A stretch of DNA of 64,000 nt from Streptomyces sp. NBC_00572 (GTDB lineage Bacteria > Actinomycetota > Actinomycetes > Streptomycetales > Streptomycetaceae), in contig NZ_JAPENX010000001.1 of assembly GCF_026341815.1 (NCBI RefSeq), forward strand, positions 3,968,001 through 4,032,000. The letters are read 5' to 3'. The notes below the pieces were generated by a model, which was given only the letters and a program-made list of their open reading frames with translations, was not told the DNA's origin and made no database searches. Positions 25,186-33,664 of this stretch are shown piece by piece. The first letter of the stretch is position 1, and the number at the start of each line of letters is the position of its first letter. Position numbers and translations under genes: made by a program.

Positions 25186-25719
25186 ATGGTGCGCGTGGCA
25201 GGTATGCGAGGCAGGCAGACGGTACGCGGGATGTTCCAGTCCCTCGGGGTGATCTTGGTCGCCGCGGGAGTGATGTATCTCTTCATCCCGCACGATGAGA
25301 GCGCCGATCCGGTCAAGGCGAAGGACTACCGGGTCGAGCTCCTGACGGCTCAGCGGGCGGCACCGTATCCGGTGCTGGCCCCCGAGGGCCTGGGCGAGGG
25401 CTGGAAGGCGACGGTCGTCTCGTACAAGCGCGAGGACTCCAACGCCTGGCGGCTCGGGTTCCTCTCGCCGGACACCCAGTACGTGGCGATCCACCAGTCG
25501 ACGGCGGCGGTGGGCACCTTCGTGCCGGACGTCACCCACCGGGCGAAGAACACCGGGAAGACCGAGACGGTGGCGGGCCGGGTCTGGCAGCGCTGGGAGG
25601 GCCCGAAGTACGACGCGCTCGTCCGGACGGACGGCGGGGCGACGACGGTGGTGACCGGCACGGCCTCGTTCGAGCGGCTCGCCGAGATGGTGGGCTCGCT
25701 CCAGTCGAAGAAGGTCTGA
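25186..25719 (+). CDS. DUF4245 membrane-anchored protein
   Basis: About 177 aa with one N-terminal membrane helix (GMFQSLGVILVAAGVMYLFIP) and an extracellular DUF4245 domain (about 45-175). Conserved segments are YPVLAPEGLGEGWKATVVSYK, WRLGFLSPDTQYVAIHQS and RWEGPKYDALVRTDGGATTVVTGTAS. The family is restricted to actinobacteria, sits next to glpX, and has no known function. The start is uncertain: ATG 25186, GTG 25195 and ATG 25204 are all in frame without strong ribosome sites. A five-copy repeat begins in the last codons. Confidence 0.85.
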   Translation: MVRVAGMRGRQTVRGMFQSLGVILVAAGVMYLFIPHDESADPVKAKDYRVELLTAQRAAPYPVLAPEGLGEGWKATVVSYKREDSNAWRLGFLSPDTQYVAIHQSTAAVGTFVPDVTHRAKNTGKTETVAGRVWQRWEGPKYDALVRTDGGATTVVTGTASFERLAEMVGSLQSKKV

Positions 25720-25782
25720 GCCGAAGAAGGCCCGAGTCGAAGAGGGACTGAGTCGAAGAAGGCCCGAGTCGAAGAAGGTCCG
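25703..25782. repeat. five 16-nt tandem repeats across the DUF4245 stop codon
   Basis: Units AGTCGAAGAAGGTCTG, AGCCGAAGAAGGCCCG, AGTCGAAGAGGGACTG, AGTCGAAGAAGGCCCG and AGTCGAAGAAGGTCCG run contiguously. The first encodes the last residues (QSKKV) and the first two bases of the stop; the other four lie in the spacer. Confidence 0.95.
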
Positions 25783-25802
25783 GGCGCAGGCGACGGCGTA
25801 CG

Positions 25803-25839
25803 GGAAAGGCCCCGCACTCAGGGAGTGCGGGGCCTTTCC
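25803..25839. terminator. bidirectional terminator, DUF4245/nitroreductase genes
   Basis: Perfect 17-bp stem (GGAAAGGCCCCGCACTC 25803-25819, complement 25823-25839) with a 3-nt loop between convergent genes. Confidence 0.95.
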
Positions 25840-25862
25840 GTGTGTCCTCTGCGGGGTCCCAC

Positions 25863-26453
25863 TCAGACGGTGGTGACGACCTCGTCGTAGGCGAGGCGCG
25901 GGGAACGCGGGAACCAGGCGTCCTCGCCCGGCTTGCCGATGTTGATGACCATCAGCGGGGTGTGGTCGGCGTCCAGGAACTCCTTCTGGAGGCCGGCGAA
26001 GTCCAGGCCGGTCATCGGGCCCGCGGCCAGGCCGGCGGCGCGGACGCCCACGATGAAGTACGCGGCCTGGAGCGCGGCGTTCAGGACGGCGGACTGCTCG
26101 CGGACCGGGCGCTCGGCGAAGAACATGTCCTTGGCCTGCGGGAAGTGCGGAAGCAGGGCCGGGAGCTCCTCGTGGAACTCGTTGTCGGCGGAGAGGATCG
26201 CGACGAGCGGGGCAGCGGCGGTCTTGGGCTGGTTGCCCTCGGCCATGTGCTTGACCAGGCGCTCACGGGCCTCGGGGGAGCGGACCAGGGTGATGCGCAG
26301 CGGGGTCTGGTTGAAGGCGGTCGGGCCGTACTTCACCAGGTCGTAGATCGCCTGGACCTGCTCGTCGGTCACCGGCTCGTCGGTGAACGTGTTGGCGGTG
26401 CGGGCCTCACGGAAAAGGAGATCCTGAGCGGCGGCGTCAAGGGCGAGAGACAT
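25863..26453 (-). CDS. nitroreductase family protein (RutE/HadB-like)
   Basis: 196-aa flavoprotein of the nitroreductase fold, closest in motif pattern to malonic semialdehyde reductase RutE and HadB-type enzymes. It opens with LFREARTANTF, then the FMN-binding YGPTAFNQTPLRI. VREQSAVLNAALQAAYFIVGVRAAGLAAGPMTG is the conserved helix and FMN loop, and INIGKPGEDAWFPRSPRL closes the fold. Predicted to use NAD(P)H to reduce small carbonyls, quinones or nitro compounds; a role in uracil degradation is not supported by neighbours. Its promoter region is well formed. Confidence 0.9.
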   Translation of the reverse strand: MSLALDAAAQDLLFREARTANTFTDEPVTDEQVQAIYDLVKYGPTAFNQTPLRITLVRSPEARERLVKHMAEGNQPKTAAAPLVAILSADNEFHEELPALLPHFPQAKDMFFAERPVREQSAVLNAALQAAYFIVGVRAAGLAAGPMTGLDFAGLQKEFLDADHTPLMVINIGKPGEDAWFPRSPRLAYDEVVTTV

Positions 26454-26514
26454 GCTGCGTACCTTCCGGACTGCAAAAGGGGGTTCGCTCGTAGGGCTTC
26501 AAGCGATGTCCTCG

Positions 26515-26544
26515 ACAGTACGCCGATGATTGGTGAAACTTCAA
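26515..26544 (-). promoter_or_regulatory. promoter of the nitroreductase gene
   Basis: Minus-strand TTGAAG (26539-26544) and TACTGT (26515-26520) are separated by 18 bp, good matches to the housekeeping -35 and -10. The surrounding AT-rich spacer also holds palindromes, including ACTTCGAAGT at 26573-26582, that could bind a MarR- or HxlR-type regulator. Confidence 0.55.
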
Positions 26545-26596
26545 CTAATCCATCCGGATAGTGATCCGCTTCACTTCGAAGTCTACATGCGGGGCG

Positions 26597-26857
26597 CTAT
26601 GCGTCCCCGCCCTCCGTCTCCGCCTCCTCGTCGGCGGCGCGCTCCGCCGCGAGCGAGGCGTCGAGCCGGGCCCGCGCGCCCTCCAGACGCCGCCGGCAGA
26701 CCTTCGCCAGCTCCTCACCACGCTCCCAGAGCGCGAGGGACTCCTCCAGGGACGTCCCGCCCGCTTCGAGCCGCCGGACGACCTCGATCAGCTCGTCCCG
26801 CGCCTGCTCGTACCCGAGCGCCGCCTCGTCCGTACCCGTACTCGTTCCCGCTGCCAT
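26597..26857 (-). CDS. xseB: exonuclease VII small subunit XseB
   Basis: 86 aa, the helical small subunit that binds XseA in several copies and is needed for single-strand exonuclease activity. The family core is complete: LGYEQARDELIEVVRRLEAGGTSLEESLALWERGEELAKVCRRRLEGA. It follows xseA by 65 nt on the same strand. The C-terminal 20 residues are acidic. Confidence 0.95.
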   Translation of the reverse strand: MAAGTSTGTDEAALGYEQARDELIEVVRRLEAGGTSLEESLALWERGEELAKVCRRRLEGARARLDASLAAERAADEEAETEGGDA

Positions 26858-26922
26858 CTGCTGCTCCACCCTCCGTGTCCGGTTCTCTGGATCTCTCTCG
26901 ACGCGCTCTGCCGGCGCCGTAC

Positions 26923-28146
26923 TCAGGCCTGGTCCGGGTCGGCCACGCGCCGCACCGCGAACTCGCCCTCCGCGACCCGGGCCCGCAGCTCCTCGCCCTC
27001 CGCGACCTCCTCCGGGGAGCGGACCACGGTCCCGTCCGTCCGCTGGAGCACCGCGTACCCCCGCTCCATCGTCGCGGCGGGCGACAGCGCCCGGACCCGC
27101 GCCCGCGTGTGCGACAGCTCGGAGTCCGCCCGGTCCAGGAGGTGCCCGAGGACCCGCCGGCTGCGGGCCAGCAGCGCGACGAGCTCGTCCTCGCGGACCT
27201 CGACCATGCGCTGCGGATGCTCCATGACGGGCCGGGCGAGCGTGTGCGCGAGGCCGCGCTCCTCCCGGTCGAGGAGGCCCCGTACGGTCCGCAGGGCCCG
27301 GTCCCGCAGGCCGCGCACCCGGTCCAGCTCCTCGCCGACGTCCGGGACGACCTTCTTGGCCGCGTCCGTCGGCGTCGAGGCGCGCAGGTCCGCCACCAGG
27401 TCGAGCAGGGGCGAGTCCGGTTCGTGCCCGATGGCCGAGACCACCGGCGTACGGCACTCGGCGACGGCCCGGACCAGCTGCTCGTCCGAGAACGGCAGCA
27501 GGTCCTCGACGCTGCCGCCGCCCCGGGCCACGATGATCACGTCGACGTCCTCGTGGGCGTCGAGCTCCTTGACCGCCTGGACGACCTGCGGAACGGCCTT
27601 CACGCCCTGCACCGCCACGTTCCGCACCTCGAAGGCGACGGCGGGCCAGCGCCGGCGCGCGTTCTCCAGGACGTCCCGCTCCGCCGCCGACGCGCGGCCG
27701 CAGACGAGCCCGATCCGGTGCGGCAGGAACGGCAGCGGCCTCTTCCGGTCGAGCGCGAAGAGCCCTTCGGCCGCCAGGCTCCGCTTCAGCTGCTCCAGGC
27801 GGGCGAGCAGCTCGCCGATCCCGACCGGCTTGATCTCCACCGCCCGCAGCGACAGCTGCCCGCGCGGCGCGTACCACTCGGGCTTCGCCCGCACGACGAC
27901 CCGGGCGCCCTCGGACACGATGTCCGCGACGGCGTCGAAGACCTGCCGGTAGCAGGTGACGCCGATGGAGATGTCGTACGAGGGATCCCGCAGCGTCAGG
28001 AAGACGACCCCGGCGCCGGGGCGCCGGGACAGCTGCGTGATCTGCCCCTCGACCCAGATCGCCCCGAGCCGGTCGATCCACCCCCCGATCAGTCGGGAGA
28101 CCTCACCGACGGGAAGCGGTGCTTCGGCGGACGTAGTCAGAGCCAT
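26923..28146 (-). CDS. xseA: exonuclease VII large subunit XseA
   Basis: 407 aa; catalytic subunit of ATP-independent, bidirectional single-strand DNA exonuclease VII. An N-terminal OB fold (about 10-110: VGEVSRLIGGWIDRLGAIWVEGQI) leads into the catalytic core, with VIIVARGGGSVEDLLPFSDE, TPVVSAIGHEPDSPLLDLVADLRASTPTDAA and, after the coiled-coil region, LSPAATMERGYAVLQ. Operon xseA-xseB. The ATG lies 6 nt after TACGCT, with CTGACG 17 nt further upstream, so the message is probably leaderless. Confidence 0.96.
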   Translation of the reverse strand: MALTTSAEAPLPVGEVSRLIGGWIDRLGAIWVEGQITQLSRRPGAGVVFLTLRDPSYDISIGVTCYRQVFDAVADIVSEGARVVVRAKPEWYAPRGQLSLRAVEIKPVGIGELLARLEQLKRSLAAEGLFALDRKRPLPFLPHRIGLVCGRASAAERDVLENARRRWPAVAFEVRNVAVQGVKAVPQVVQAVKELDAHEDVDVIIVARGGGSVEDLLPFSDEQLVRAVAECRTPVVSAIGHEPDSPLLDLVADLRASTPTDAAKKVVPDVGEELDRVRGLRDRALRTVRGLLDREERGLAHTLARPVMEHPQRMVEVREDELVALLARSRRVLGHLLDRADSELSHTRARVRALSPAATMERGYAVLQRTDGTVVRSPEEVAEGEELRARVAEGEFAVRRVADPDQA

Positions 28147-28152
28147 GGACCG

Positions 28153-28181
28153 AGCGTAACCGCGCGGTACGACAACGTCAG
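28153..28181 (-). promoter_or_regulatory. promoter of xseA, leaderless type
   Basis: Minus strand CTGACG, 17-bp spacer, TACGCT (28153-28158), then 6 nt to the ATG with no ribosome site. Confidence 0.55.
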
Positions 28182-28248
28182 GACCGCGCCCGACGTCGGA
28201 CCGGGCGCCCTGCCCGCAGCCGGACCCGGCGCGCCCGCCACGGCGACC

Positions 28249-29619
28249 TCAGCGCCCCGCGGGCGTCCGCGTCGTCCCCTGCACCGCCAGGACGATCAGG
28301 CCCACGCCCAGCCACACCACGCCCACCACCTGCGCCGCCACCGAGGCCTCCACGATCACCGCGATCAGGATCACGGCCCCGACCACGGGCAGCACGACAT
28401 GCCTCAACCAGTGCGGCGGTCCCTCCGCCCGCTGCACCACGAACCAGCCCACCACGCTCGCGTGCAGCAGGACGAAGGCCGTCAGGGCGCCCACGTCGAC
28501 CACCGACACCAGGTGGTCGAGGCCGTCGTCCCGCCGGGCCGCCCACACCGCCGCGATCATCGTCACCGTCGCCGACACCAGGAGCGCCACCCGCGGTACG
28601 CCCGAGTCCGTCCGGGCGAGCACGTGCGGCAGCCGCCGCTCGCGGCCCATCGCGAACAGCAGCCGGCTGCCGGCCGCCTGTCCCGCGAGCGCCGCGAAGG
28701 CCGCGCCGATCGCCTTCGAGACGGCCACGAGGTCGTGCAGCCAGCCGCCGACCGCGCTCTCGACGGCGTCGTAGAAGGCCGAACCCTGCTTCCCCGGGTC
28801 GGCCGCGAGCTCGGCCGAGGAGACCGGTTCGAGCAGCGAGACCAACCAGGTCTGCGCGATGAACAGGACGCCCGCGAGGGCCAGGCAGAACAGCAGCGCC
28901 CGCGCCACCTTCGCCGAACCGCCGGTGACCTCCTCCGCGAAGGAGGCGATCGCGTCGAAGCCCAGGTACGACAGGACGGCCACGGACACCGCGCCCACGA
29001 CGGCGGCCAAGGAGAACGAGGCATCGCCCGTGAGCGGCGACCACCAGTCGCGCCGCGCCCCGTCCTGGACGAGCACCACGATCGCGGAGACGACGAAGAC
29101 GAGCAGCACGACGATCTCCATCGCGAGCACCGCGAAGCCGACCCGGGCGGCGGCCCGTACGCCCCAGAGGTTGAGCAGGGTCGTGACGACGACGGCGATC
29201 CCGGTCCACACCCACCGGTCCACCTCCGGGACCAGCGCCTCCATCGCGATGCCGGCGAAGAGATAGGCGACGGCCGGGATCAGCAGGTAGTCGAGCATCG
29301 CCATCCAGCCGGCGATGAATCCCGGCCCTTCGCCGAGGCCCTTGCGCGCGTACGTGAAGACGGAGCCGGCCTGCGGCGCGACCCGCACCATCTGCGCGTA
29401 ACTGAACGCCGTGAACGCCATGGCGACCGTGGCCACGACGTACACGAGTGCGACCGCGCCGCCGGACTTCGCGTCGAGCGTGCCGAAGACGCCGACGGGC
29501 GCCATGGGGGCGATGAAGAGCAGTCCGTAGACGACCAGGTCTCGGAACCCGAGGTTCCGTCGGAGTCCCGTGTGTTCCGCGTCGTCCCCGTGCGCCGCCA
29601 CCTGCGAATCCTCGGCCAT
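28249..29619 (-). CDS. APC-family amino acid permease
   Basis: 456-aa integral membrane transporter of the APC superfamily, with about 12 hydrophobic segments. The N-terminal family motif is LGFRDLVVYGLLFIAPMAPVGVFGTL (helix 1 with the unwound GxxxxxGxG-like region), then GSVFTYARKGLGEGPGFIAGW in helix 3 and FDAIASFAEEVTGGSAKVARAL in helix 6, as in putrescine/ethanolamine or general amino-acid permeases. Start MAEDSQVAAHGDD is chosen; a GTG 40 nt upstream is possible. Divergent from ispH over about 63 nt. Substrate unknown. Confidence 0.92.
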   Translation of the reverse strand: MAEDSQVAAHGDDAEHTGLRRNLGFRDLVVYGLLFIAPMAPVGVFGTLDAKSGGAVALVYVVATVAMAFTAFSYAQMVRVAPQAGSVFTYARKGLGEGPGFIAGWMAMLDYLLIPAVAYLFAGIAMEALVPEVDRWVWTGIAVVVTTLLNLWGVRAAARVGFAVLAMEIVVLLVFVVSAIVVLVQDGARRDWWSPLTGDASFSLAAVVGAVSVAVLSYLGFDAIASFAEEVTGGSAKVARALLFCLALAGVLFIAQTWLVSLLEPVSSAELAADPGKQGSAFYDAVESAVGGWLHDLVAVSKAIGAAFAALAGQAAGSRLLFAMGRERRLPHVLARTDSGVPRVALLVSATVTMIAAVWAARRDDGLDHLVSVVDVGALTAFVLLHASVVGWFVVQRAEGPPHWLRHVVLPVVGAVILIAVIVEASVAAQVVGVVWLGVGLIVLAVQGTTRTPAGR

Positions 29620-29669
29620 GGCCACAGTTTCGGCCACGGCACCGATCAAACCGCTCACCGACGCGGCCT

Positions 29670-29675
29670 TACGAT
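29670..29675 (+). promoter_or_regulatory. -10 element, leaderless start (ispH)
   Basis: TACGAT ends 7 nt before the ATG at 29683; no ribosome-binding site lies between. Confidence 0.55.
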
Positions 29676-29682
29676 GGGACGC

Positions 29683-30717
29683 ATGACTGCAACGCCCGCG
29701 TCGACGCCCGATTCCGCCTCCGCGACGAACCGCCCGAAGCGTGTCCTGCTCGCCGCTCCCCGCGGCTACTGCGCGGGCGTGGACCGTGCCGTGATCGCGG
29801 TGGAGAAGGCCCTGGAGCAGTACGGCGCCCCGATCTACGTCCGGCACGAGATCGTCCACAACAAGTACGTCGTCCAGACCCTGGAGCGGAAGGGCGCCAT
29901 CTTCGTCGACCAGGCGACCGAGGTGCCGCCGGGCAACATCGTGATGTTCTCCGCGCACGGTGTCGCCCCGACCGTCCACGAGGAGGCCCGTCAGGGCCGG
30001 CTCGCGACCATCGACGCCACCTGCCCGCTGGTCACCAAGGTCCACAAGGAAGCCGTCCGCTTCGCCAACGACGACTTCGACATCCTCCTCATCGGCCACG
30101 AGGGCCACGAGGAGGTCATCGGCACCTCCGGCGAGGCCCCCGACCACATCCAGCTGGTCGACGGTCCCGGCGACGTCGCCAAGATCGAGGTCCGCGACCC
30201 GTCCCGCGTCGTCTGGCTCTCCCAGACCACGCTCTCGGTCGACGAGACGATGGAGACGGTCGACGCGCTGAAGGAGAAGTTCCCGCAGCTGATCTCCCCG
30301 CCGTCCGACGACATCTGCTACGCCACGCAGAACCGCCAGATCGCGATCAAGGAGCTGGCCGGCCAGGCCGAGCTCGTCATCGTCGTCGGCTCGAAGAACT
30401 CCTCGAACTCGATCCGCATGGTCGAGGTCGCCAAGCAGGCCGGCGTCCCCGCCGCCTACCTGGTCGACTTCGCGAGCGAGATCGACGAGGCCTGGCTGGA
30501 GGGCGTCACCAGCGTCGGCCTCTCCTCCGGCGCCTCCGTCCCGGACATCCTGGTGCAGGAGGTCCTGGAGTGGCTCTCCGAGCGCGGTTACGCCGACGTG
30601 GAGATCGTCAAGACGGCCGACGAGTCCCTCACCTTCTCGCTGCCCAAGGAGCTCCGCAACAAGGACCTGCGGGCCGAGGCGGCGAAGCTGCTGGAGAAGG
30701 CAGCGGTCAAGGAGTAA
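29683..30717 (+). CDS. ispH: 4-hydroxy-3-methylbut-2-enyl diphosphate reductase IspH
   Basis: 344 aa; last step of the MEP pathway, converting HMBPP to IPP and DMAPP with a [4Fe-4S] cluster. The three cluster cysteines are in RGYCAGVDRAV, DATCPLVTKVHKEA and DICYATQNRQ. The substrate-binding residues HEIVHN, SAHGVAP, GHEGHEEVIGTSGE and GSKNSSNS are present. An N-terminal extension of about 17 residues is Ser/Thr/Ala-rich. An in-frame ATG at 29674 lies inside the -10 box, which argues against it as start. Confidence 0.97.
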   Translation: MTATPASTPDSASATNRPKRVLLAAPRGYCAGVDRAVIAVEKALEQYGAPIYVRHEIVHNKYVVQTLERKGAIFVDQATEVPPGNIVMFSAHGVAPTVHEEARQGRLATIDATCPLVTKVHKEAVRFANDDFDILLIGHEGHEEVIGTSGEAPDHIQLVDGPGDVAKIEVRDPSRVVWLSQTTLSVDETMETVDALKEKFPQLISPPSDDICYATQNRQIAIKELAGQAELVIVVGSKNSSNSIRMVEVAKQAGVPAAYLVDFASEIDEAWLEGVTSVGLSSGASVPDILVQEVLEWLSERGYADVEIVKTADESLTFSLPKELRNKDLRAEAAKLLEKAAVKE

Positions 30718-30734
30718 CTCCGTACGGAAGCCCT

Positions 30735-30740
30735 TACCGT
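30735..30740 (+). promoter_or_regulatory. -10 element, leaderless start (ppgK)
   Basis: TACCGT ends 7 nt before ATG 30748, which favours that ATG over the overlapping GTG at 30739. Confidence 0.5.
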
Positions 30741-30747
30741 GGGTTCC

Positions 30748-31491
30748 ATGAACGTCTTCGGAGTGGACATCGGCGGCTCGGGCATCAAGGGCGCCCCCGT
30801 GGACCTGGAGCGCGGAGCGCTCACCGAGGAGCGCCACAAGGTACTGACCCCGCAGCCCGCCACACCCGACGGTGTGGCGGGCTGCGTCGCGGAGGTCGTG
30901 GAGCACTTCGGCTGGACCGGACCGGTGGGGGTGACCTTCCCGGGGGTGGTCACCGGCTCCACCATCCGTACGGCGGCGAACGTCGACAGATCATGGATCG
31001 GCGTGGACGCGGGCACCCTGCTGAGCGAGCGCCTGGGCGGCCTCCCGGTGACCGTCCTGAACGACGCAGACGCGGCCGGAATCGCGGAGATGACCTTCGG
31101 CGCGGGCCGCGGCCGCAAGGGCACCGTGATCCTGCTGACCCTCGGCACGGGCATCGGCTCGGCCCTCTTCGTCGACGGCCGCCTCGTCCCGAACACGGAG
31201 CTCGGCCACCTGGAGCTCAAGGGCCACGACGCCGAGACCAGGGCGTCGACGAAGGCCAAGGAGGACGAGGACCTCAGCTGGGAACACTGGGCGACGCGCC
31301 GCCTGCGGAAGTACCTCGCGCACGTGGAGATGCTGTTCTCGCCGGAGCTGTTCATCATCGGCGGCGGGGTGAGCCGGAAGGCGGACAAGTTCCTTCCGCT
31401 GATCGAGGGCATCCGCGCGGAGATCGTCCCGGCGGAACTCCAGAACAACGCGGGGATCGTGGGGGCGGGGATGGCGGCGGGGTCGGCGTAG
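30748..31491 (+). CDS. ppgK: polyphosphate glucokinase PpgK
   Basis: 247-aa ROK-family kinase that phosphorylates glucose with inorganic polyphosphate (and often ATP). The phosphate-binding loop FGVDIGGSGIKGA, the glucose/catalytic segment LNDADAAGIAEMTFGAGRG with its catalytic Asp, and LTLGTGIGSALFVDGRLVPNTELGHLELKGHDAE (E-x-GH) are all present. The sequence is typical of actinobacterial PpgK. A 15-bp perfect inverted repeat lies inside the coding sequence at 30852-30885. A weak 12-nt repeat follows the stop. Confidence 0.95.
   Translation: MNVFGVDIGGSGIKGAPVDLERGALTEERHKVLTPQPATPDGVAGCVAEVVEHFGWTGPVGVTFPGVVTGSTIRTAANVDRSWIGVDAGTLLSERLGGLPVTVLNDADAAGIAEMTFGAGRGRKGTVILLTLGTGIGSALFVDGRLVPNTELGHLELKGHDAETRASTKAKEDEDLSWEHWATRRLRKYLAHVEMLFSPELFIIGGGVSRKADKFLPLIEGIRAEIVPAELQNNAGIVGAGMAAGSA
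30852..30885 (+). repeat. strong inverted repeat inside ppgK
   Basis: GCAGCCCGCCACACC (30852-30866) pairs perfectly with 30871-30885 around a 4-nt loop. The hairpin is as strong as the window's terminators yet lies about 35 codons into an intact gene. Confidence 0.85.
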
Positions 31492-31552
31492 GGGGCGGCG
31501 TACGGAGGGTACGGAGCCCCGGGGCGTACGGGTAGGGGTTACGGGAGACGGG

Positions 31553-32302
31553 TTACGCGACGGGGCGACGGCGGGCGGCAGCGGCCCCACCCGGCCCACC
31601 AGCCCCACCCGGCGCCTCACCGGCCACGGAGGCGGTCCCGGAGGCACCGGATCCACCGGACCGGGCGAGGTGCTGGCGCCGCCCCATCTCCCGCACCTTC
31701 CGTACGCTCGCGATGAGCCCGGCGACGAGGGTGCCGCCGTACAGCCAGCCGGCGTGCACGGCGAGGGCGGTCACGACGGCCATGGCCTGGCCGCCGAAAC
31801 CGCCCGTGCCGCCCGCGATGGGGACGACGCCGACGGCGAAGGCGATGGGGACGCCGATGGGTGCGGTGACGAGGTCGGCGGTACGGACCCAGAGCGCGGT
31901 CAGGGCGCTGACGGGCAGGAACAGCAGCCCGTAGACGACGGGGGAGCCGTCGAAGAGCAGCAGGTCGAGCAGGCCGAGCACCAGCATGACCGCGGAGGCG
32001 AAGAGCCCGGCGCCCAGCCCGGTGAGGCGGGGCGAGGGAAGCCGGCGAAGGGCGAGCACGACGGGCGGCACGGGGCGGCCGCCGGGCTTTCCGACCGCGG
32101 CTCCCGGGGCTCCGGCGCGCTGGACGCGCGCGGCGCCCGGGCCCCGCCTGGTCCGGCCGGTCACGCGGTAGACGGCCGCACCCTCCACGAGCGCGGCCGG
32201 CGGCGTGACCGGCGGCGGTGCGACGGGGGTGGTGACGGGCGTCGTGACGGGGGTTTGCGGCCGTCGGCGGCCTTGCGGCTGACTTGTCCTGTGCTGCTCC
32301 AC
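31553..32302 (-). CDS. DUF6542 membrane protein
   Basis: 249 aa from a GTG at 32302. A long Pro/Thr/Arg-rich N-terminus (1-105) is followed by about four membrane helices (LTGLGAGLFASAVMLVLGLL; VVYGLLFLPVSALTALW; VTAPIGVPIAFAVGVVPI; MAVVTALAVHAGWLYGGTL) and a Gly/Ala/Arg-rich tail. This architecture is the actinobacterial DUF6542 family next to ychF; its role is unknown. TACGTT ends 6 nt before the GTG, so it is probably leaderless. Confidence 0.82.
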   Translation of the reverse strand: MEQHRTSQPQGRRRPQTPVTTPVTTPVAPPPVTPPAALVEGAAVYRVTGRTRRGPGAARVQRAGAPGAAVGKPGGRPVPPVVLALRRLPSPRLTGLGAGLFASAVMLVLGLLDLLLFDGSPVVYGLLFLPVSALTALWVRTADLVTAPIGVPIAFAVGVVPIAGGTGGFGGQAMAVVTALAVHAGWLYGGTLVAGLIASVRKVREMGRRQHLARSGGSGASGTASVAGEAPGGAGGPGGAAAARRRPVA

Positions 32303-32308
32303 TCCACC

Positions 32309-32314
32309 AACGTA
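32309..32314 (-). promoter_or_regulatory. -10 element, leaderless start (DUF6542 gene)
   Basis: Minus-strand TACGTT ends 6 nt before the GTG start codon. Confidence 0.5.
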
Positions 32315-32464
32315 GGTCGGGAAGGGGCGGGAACGGGGTCCGGGACACGCCCTTTGGGTGACCTTGCCCCCGAGAACGACCGAAGGTCGGCGTCACTGGC
32401 CGGTTCGGGCCGCCCGTAAACTGGGGGATCGGCCCCCCGTCCACACCTTCAGGAAGTCGCCACC

Positions 32465-33553
32465 GTGTCGCTCACGATCGGAATCGTCGGTCTGCCGAAT
32501 GTCGGCAAGTCGACCCTGTTCAACGCCCTGACCAAGAACGACGTGCTGGCGGCCAACTACCCGTTCGCCACGATCGAGCCCAACGTCGGAGTCGTCGGTG
32601 TCCCCGACGCCCGGCTGACGAAGCTCGCGGAGATCTTCGGATCCCAGCGCATCCTCCCGGCGACGGTCGACTTCGTCGACATCGCGGGCATCGTGCGCGG
32701 CGCGAGCGAGGGTGAGGGCCTCGGCAACAAGTTCCTGGCGAACATCCGCGAGTCGGACGCGATCTGCCAGGTCATCCGCGCCTTCAAGGACGAGAACGTC
32801 GTGCACGTCGACGGCAAGGTCTCGCCGAAGGACGACATCGAGACGATCAACACGGAGCTGATCCTCGCGGACCTCCAGACGATCGAGAAGGTCCTGCCGC
32901 GCCTCCAGAAGGAGATGCGGATCAAGAAGGACACGGCGCCGAAGGTCGCCGCGGTCGAGGCGGCCCAGGCGATCCTGGAGCGCGGCGACACCCTCTTCTC
33001 GCAGGGCATCGTGCAGGGCACGGAGAAGACCGAGCTCCTCCACGACCTGCACCTCCTCACCACCAAGCCCTTCCTCTACGTCTTCAACGTGGACGAGGAC
33101 GAGCTGACGGACGACGCGTTCAAGGCGGAGCAGAGCGCCCTGGTCGCCCCGGCAGAGGCGATCTTCCTGAACGCCAAGCTGGAGCAGGACCTGGCCGAGC
33201 TGGACGAGGAGGACGCCATGGAGCTCCTCCAGTCCGTCGGCGCCGAGGAGCCGGGCCTGGCGACCCTCGCCCGCGTCGGCTTCGCGACCCTGGGCCTCCA
33301 GACCTACCTGACGGCCGGCCCCAAGGAATCCCGCGCCTGGACGATCAAGCAGGGCGCGACGGCCCCCGAGGCGGCCGGTGTCATCCACACCGACTTCCAG
33401 AAGGGCTTCATCAAGGCCGAGGTCATCTCCTTCGCCGACCTCGTGGAAACGGGCTCGGTAGCCGACGCCCGCGCGGCCGGCAAGGCCCGCATGGAGGGCA
33501 AGGAGTACGTCATGCAGGACGGCGACGTGGTGGAGTTCCGCTTCAACGTCTGA
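32465..33553 (+). CDS. ychF: ribosome-binding ATPase YchF (OLA1 family)
   Basis: 362-aa Obg-superfamily P-loop protein that prefers ATP and binds ribosomes. G1 is GLPNVGKSTLFNALT, G2/switch is ANYPFATIEPNVGVV, G3 is DFVDIAGIVRGASEGEGLGNKFL, and the G4 position is FNVDEDEL, where the usual NKxD is altered as expected for YchF. A helical domain is inserted (about 125-200). The C-terminal TGS domain ends with GKEYVMQDGDVVEFRFNV. GTG start with AGGAAG upstream. Monocistronic with a terminator. Confidence 0.97.
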   Translation: MSLTIGIVGLPNVGKSTLFNALTKNDVLAANYPFATIEPNVGVVGVPDARLTKLAEIFGSQRILPATVDFVDIAGIVRGASEGEGLGNKFLANIRESDAICQVIRAFKDENVVHVDGKVSPKDDIETINTELILADLQTIEKVLPRLQKEMRIKKDTAPKVAAVEAAQAILERGDTLFSQGIVQGTEKTELLHDLHLLTTKPFLYVFNVDEDELTDDAFKAEQSALVAPAEAIFLNAKLEQDLAELDEEDAMELLQSVGAEEPGLATLARVGFATLGLQTYLTAGPKESRAWTIKQGATAPEAAGVIHTDFQKGFIKAEVISFADLVETGSVADARAAGKARMEGKEYVMQDGDVVEFRFNV

Positions 33554-33603
33554 GCGGATGGATTGCGCCACGTCCTTGGCGGGGCAAATGTGCAGGTCAG
33601 AAC

Positions 33604-33629
33604 GGGTCGGACTCGGCAGAGTCCGACCC
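33604..33629. terminator. bidirectional terminator, ychF/Uma2 genes
   Basis: Perfect 11-bp stem GGGTCGGACTC (33604-33614) with its complement at 33619-33629 and a 4-nt loop, followed by CTTCC, between convergent genes. Confidence 0.88.
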
Positions 33630-33664
33630 CTTCCGCATTCCCGTGCCGACGTGGTGCCGGCTTT

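Noticed and set aside
28249..30906. 885-codon minus-strand frame joining the permease to sequence antisense to ispH
   Set aside because: The permease motifs begin near 29580. The upstream portion is antisense to ispH, whose iron-sulfur cysteines and coding bias are clear.
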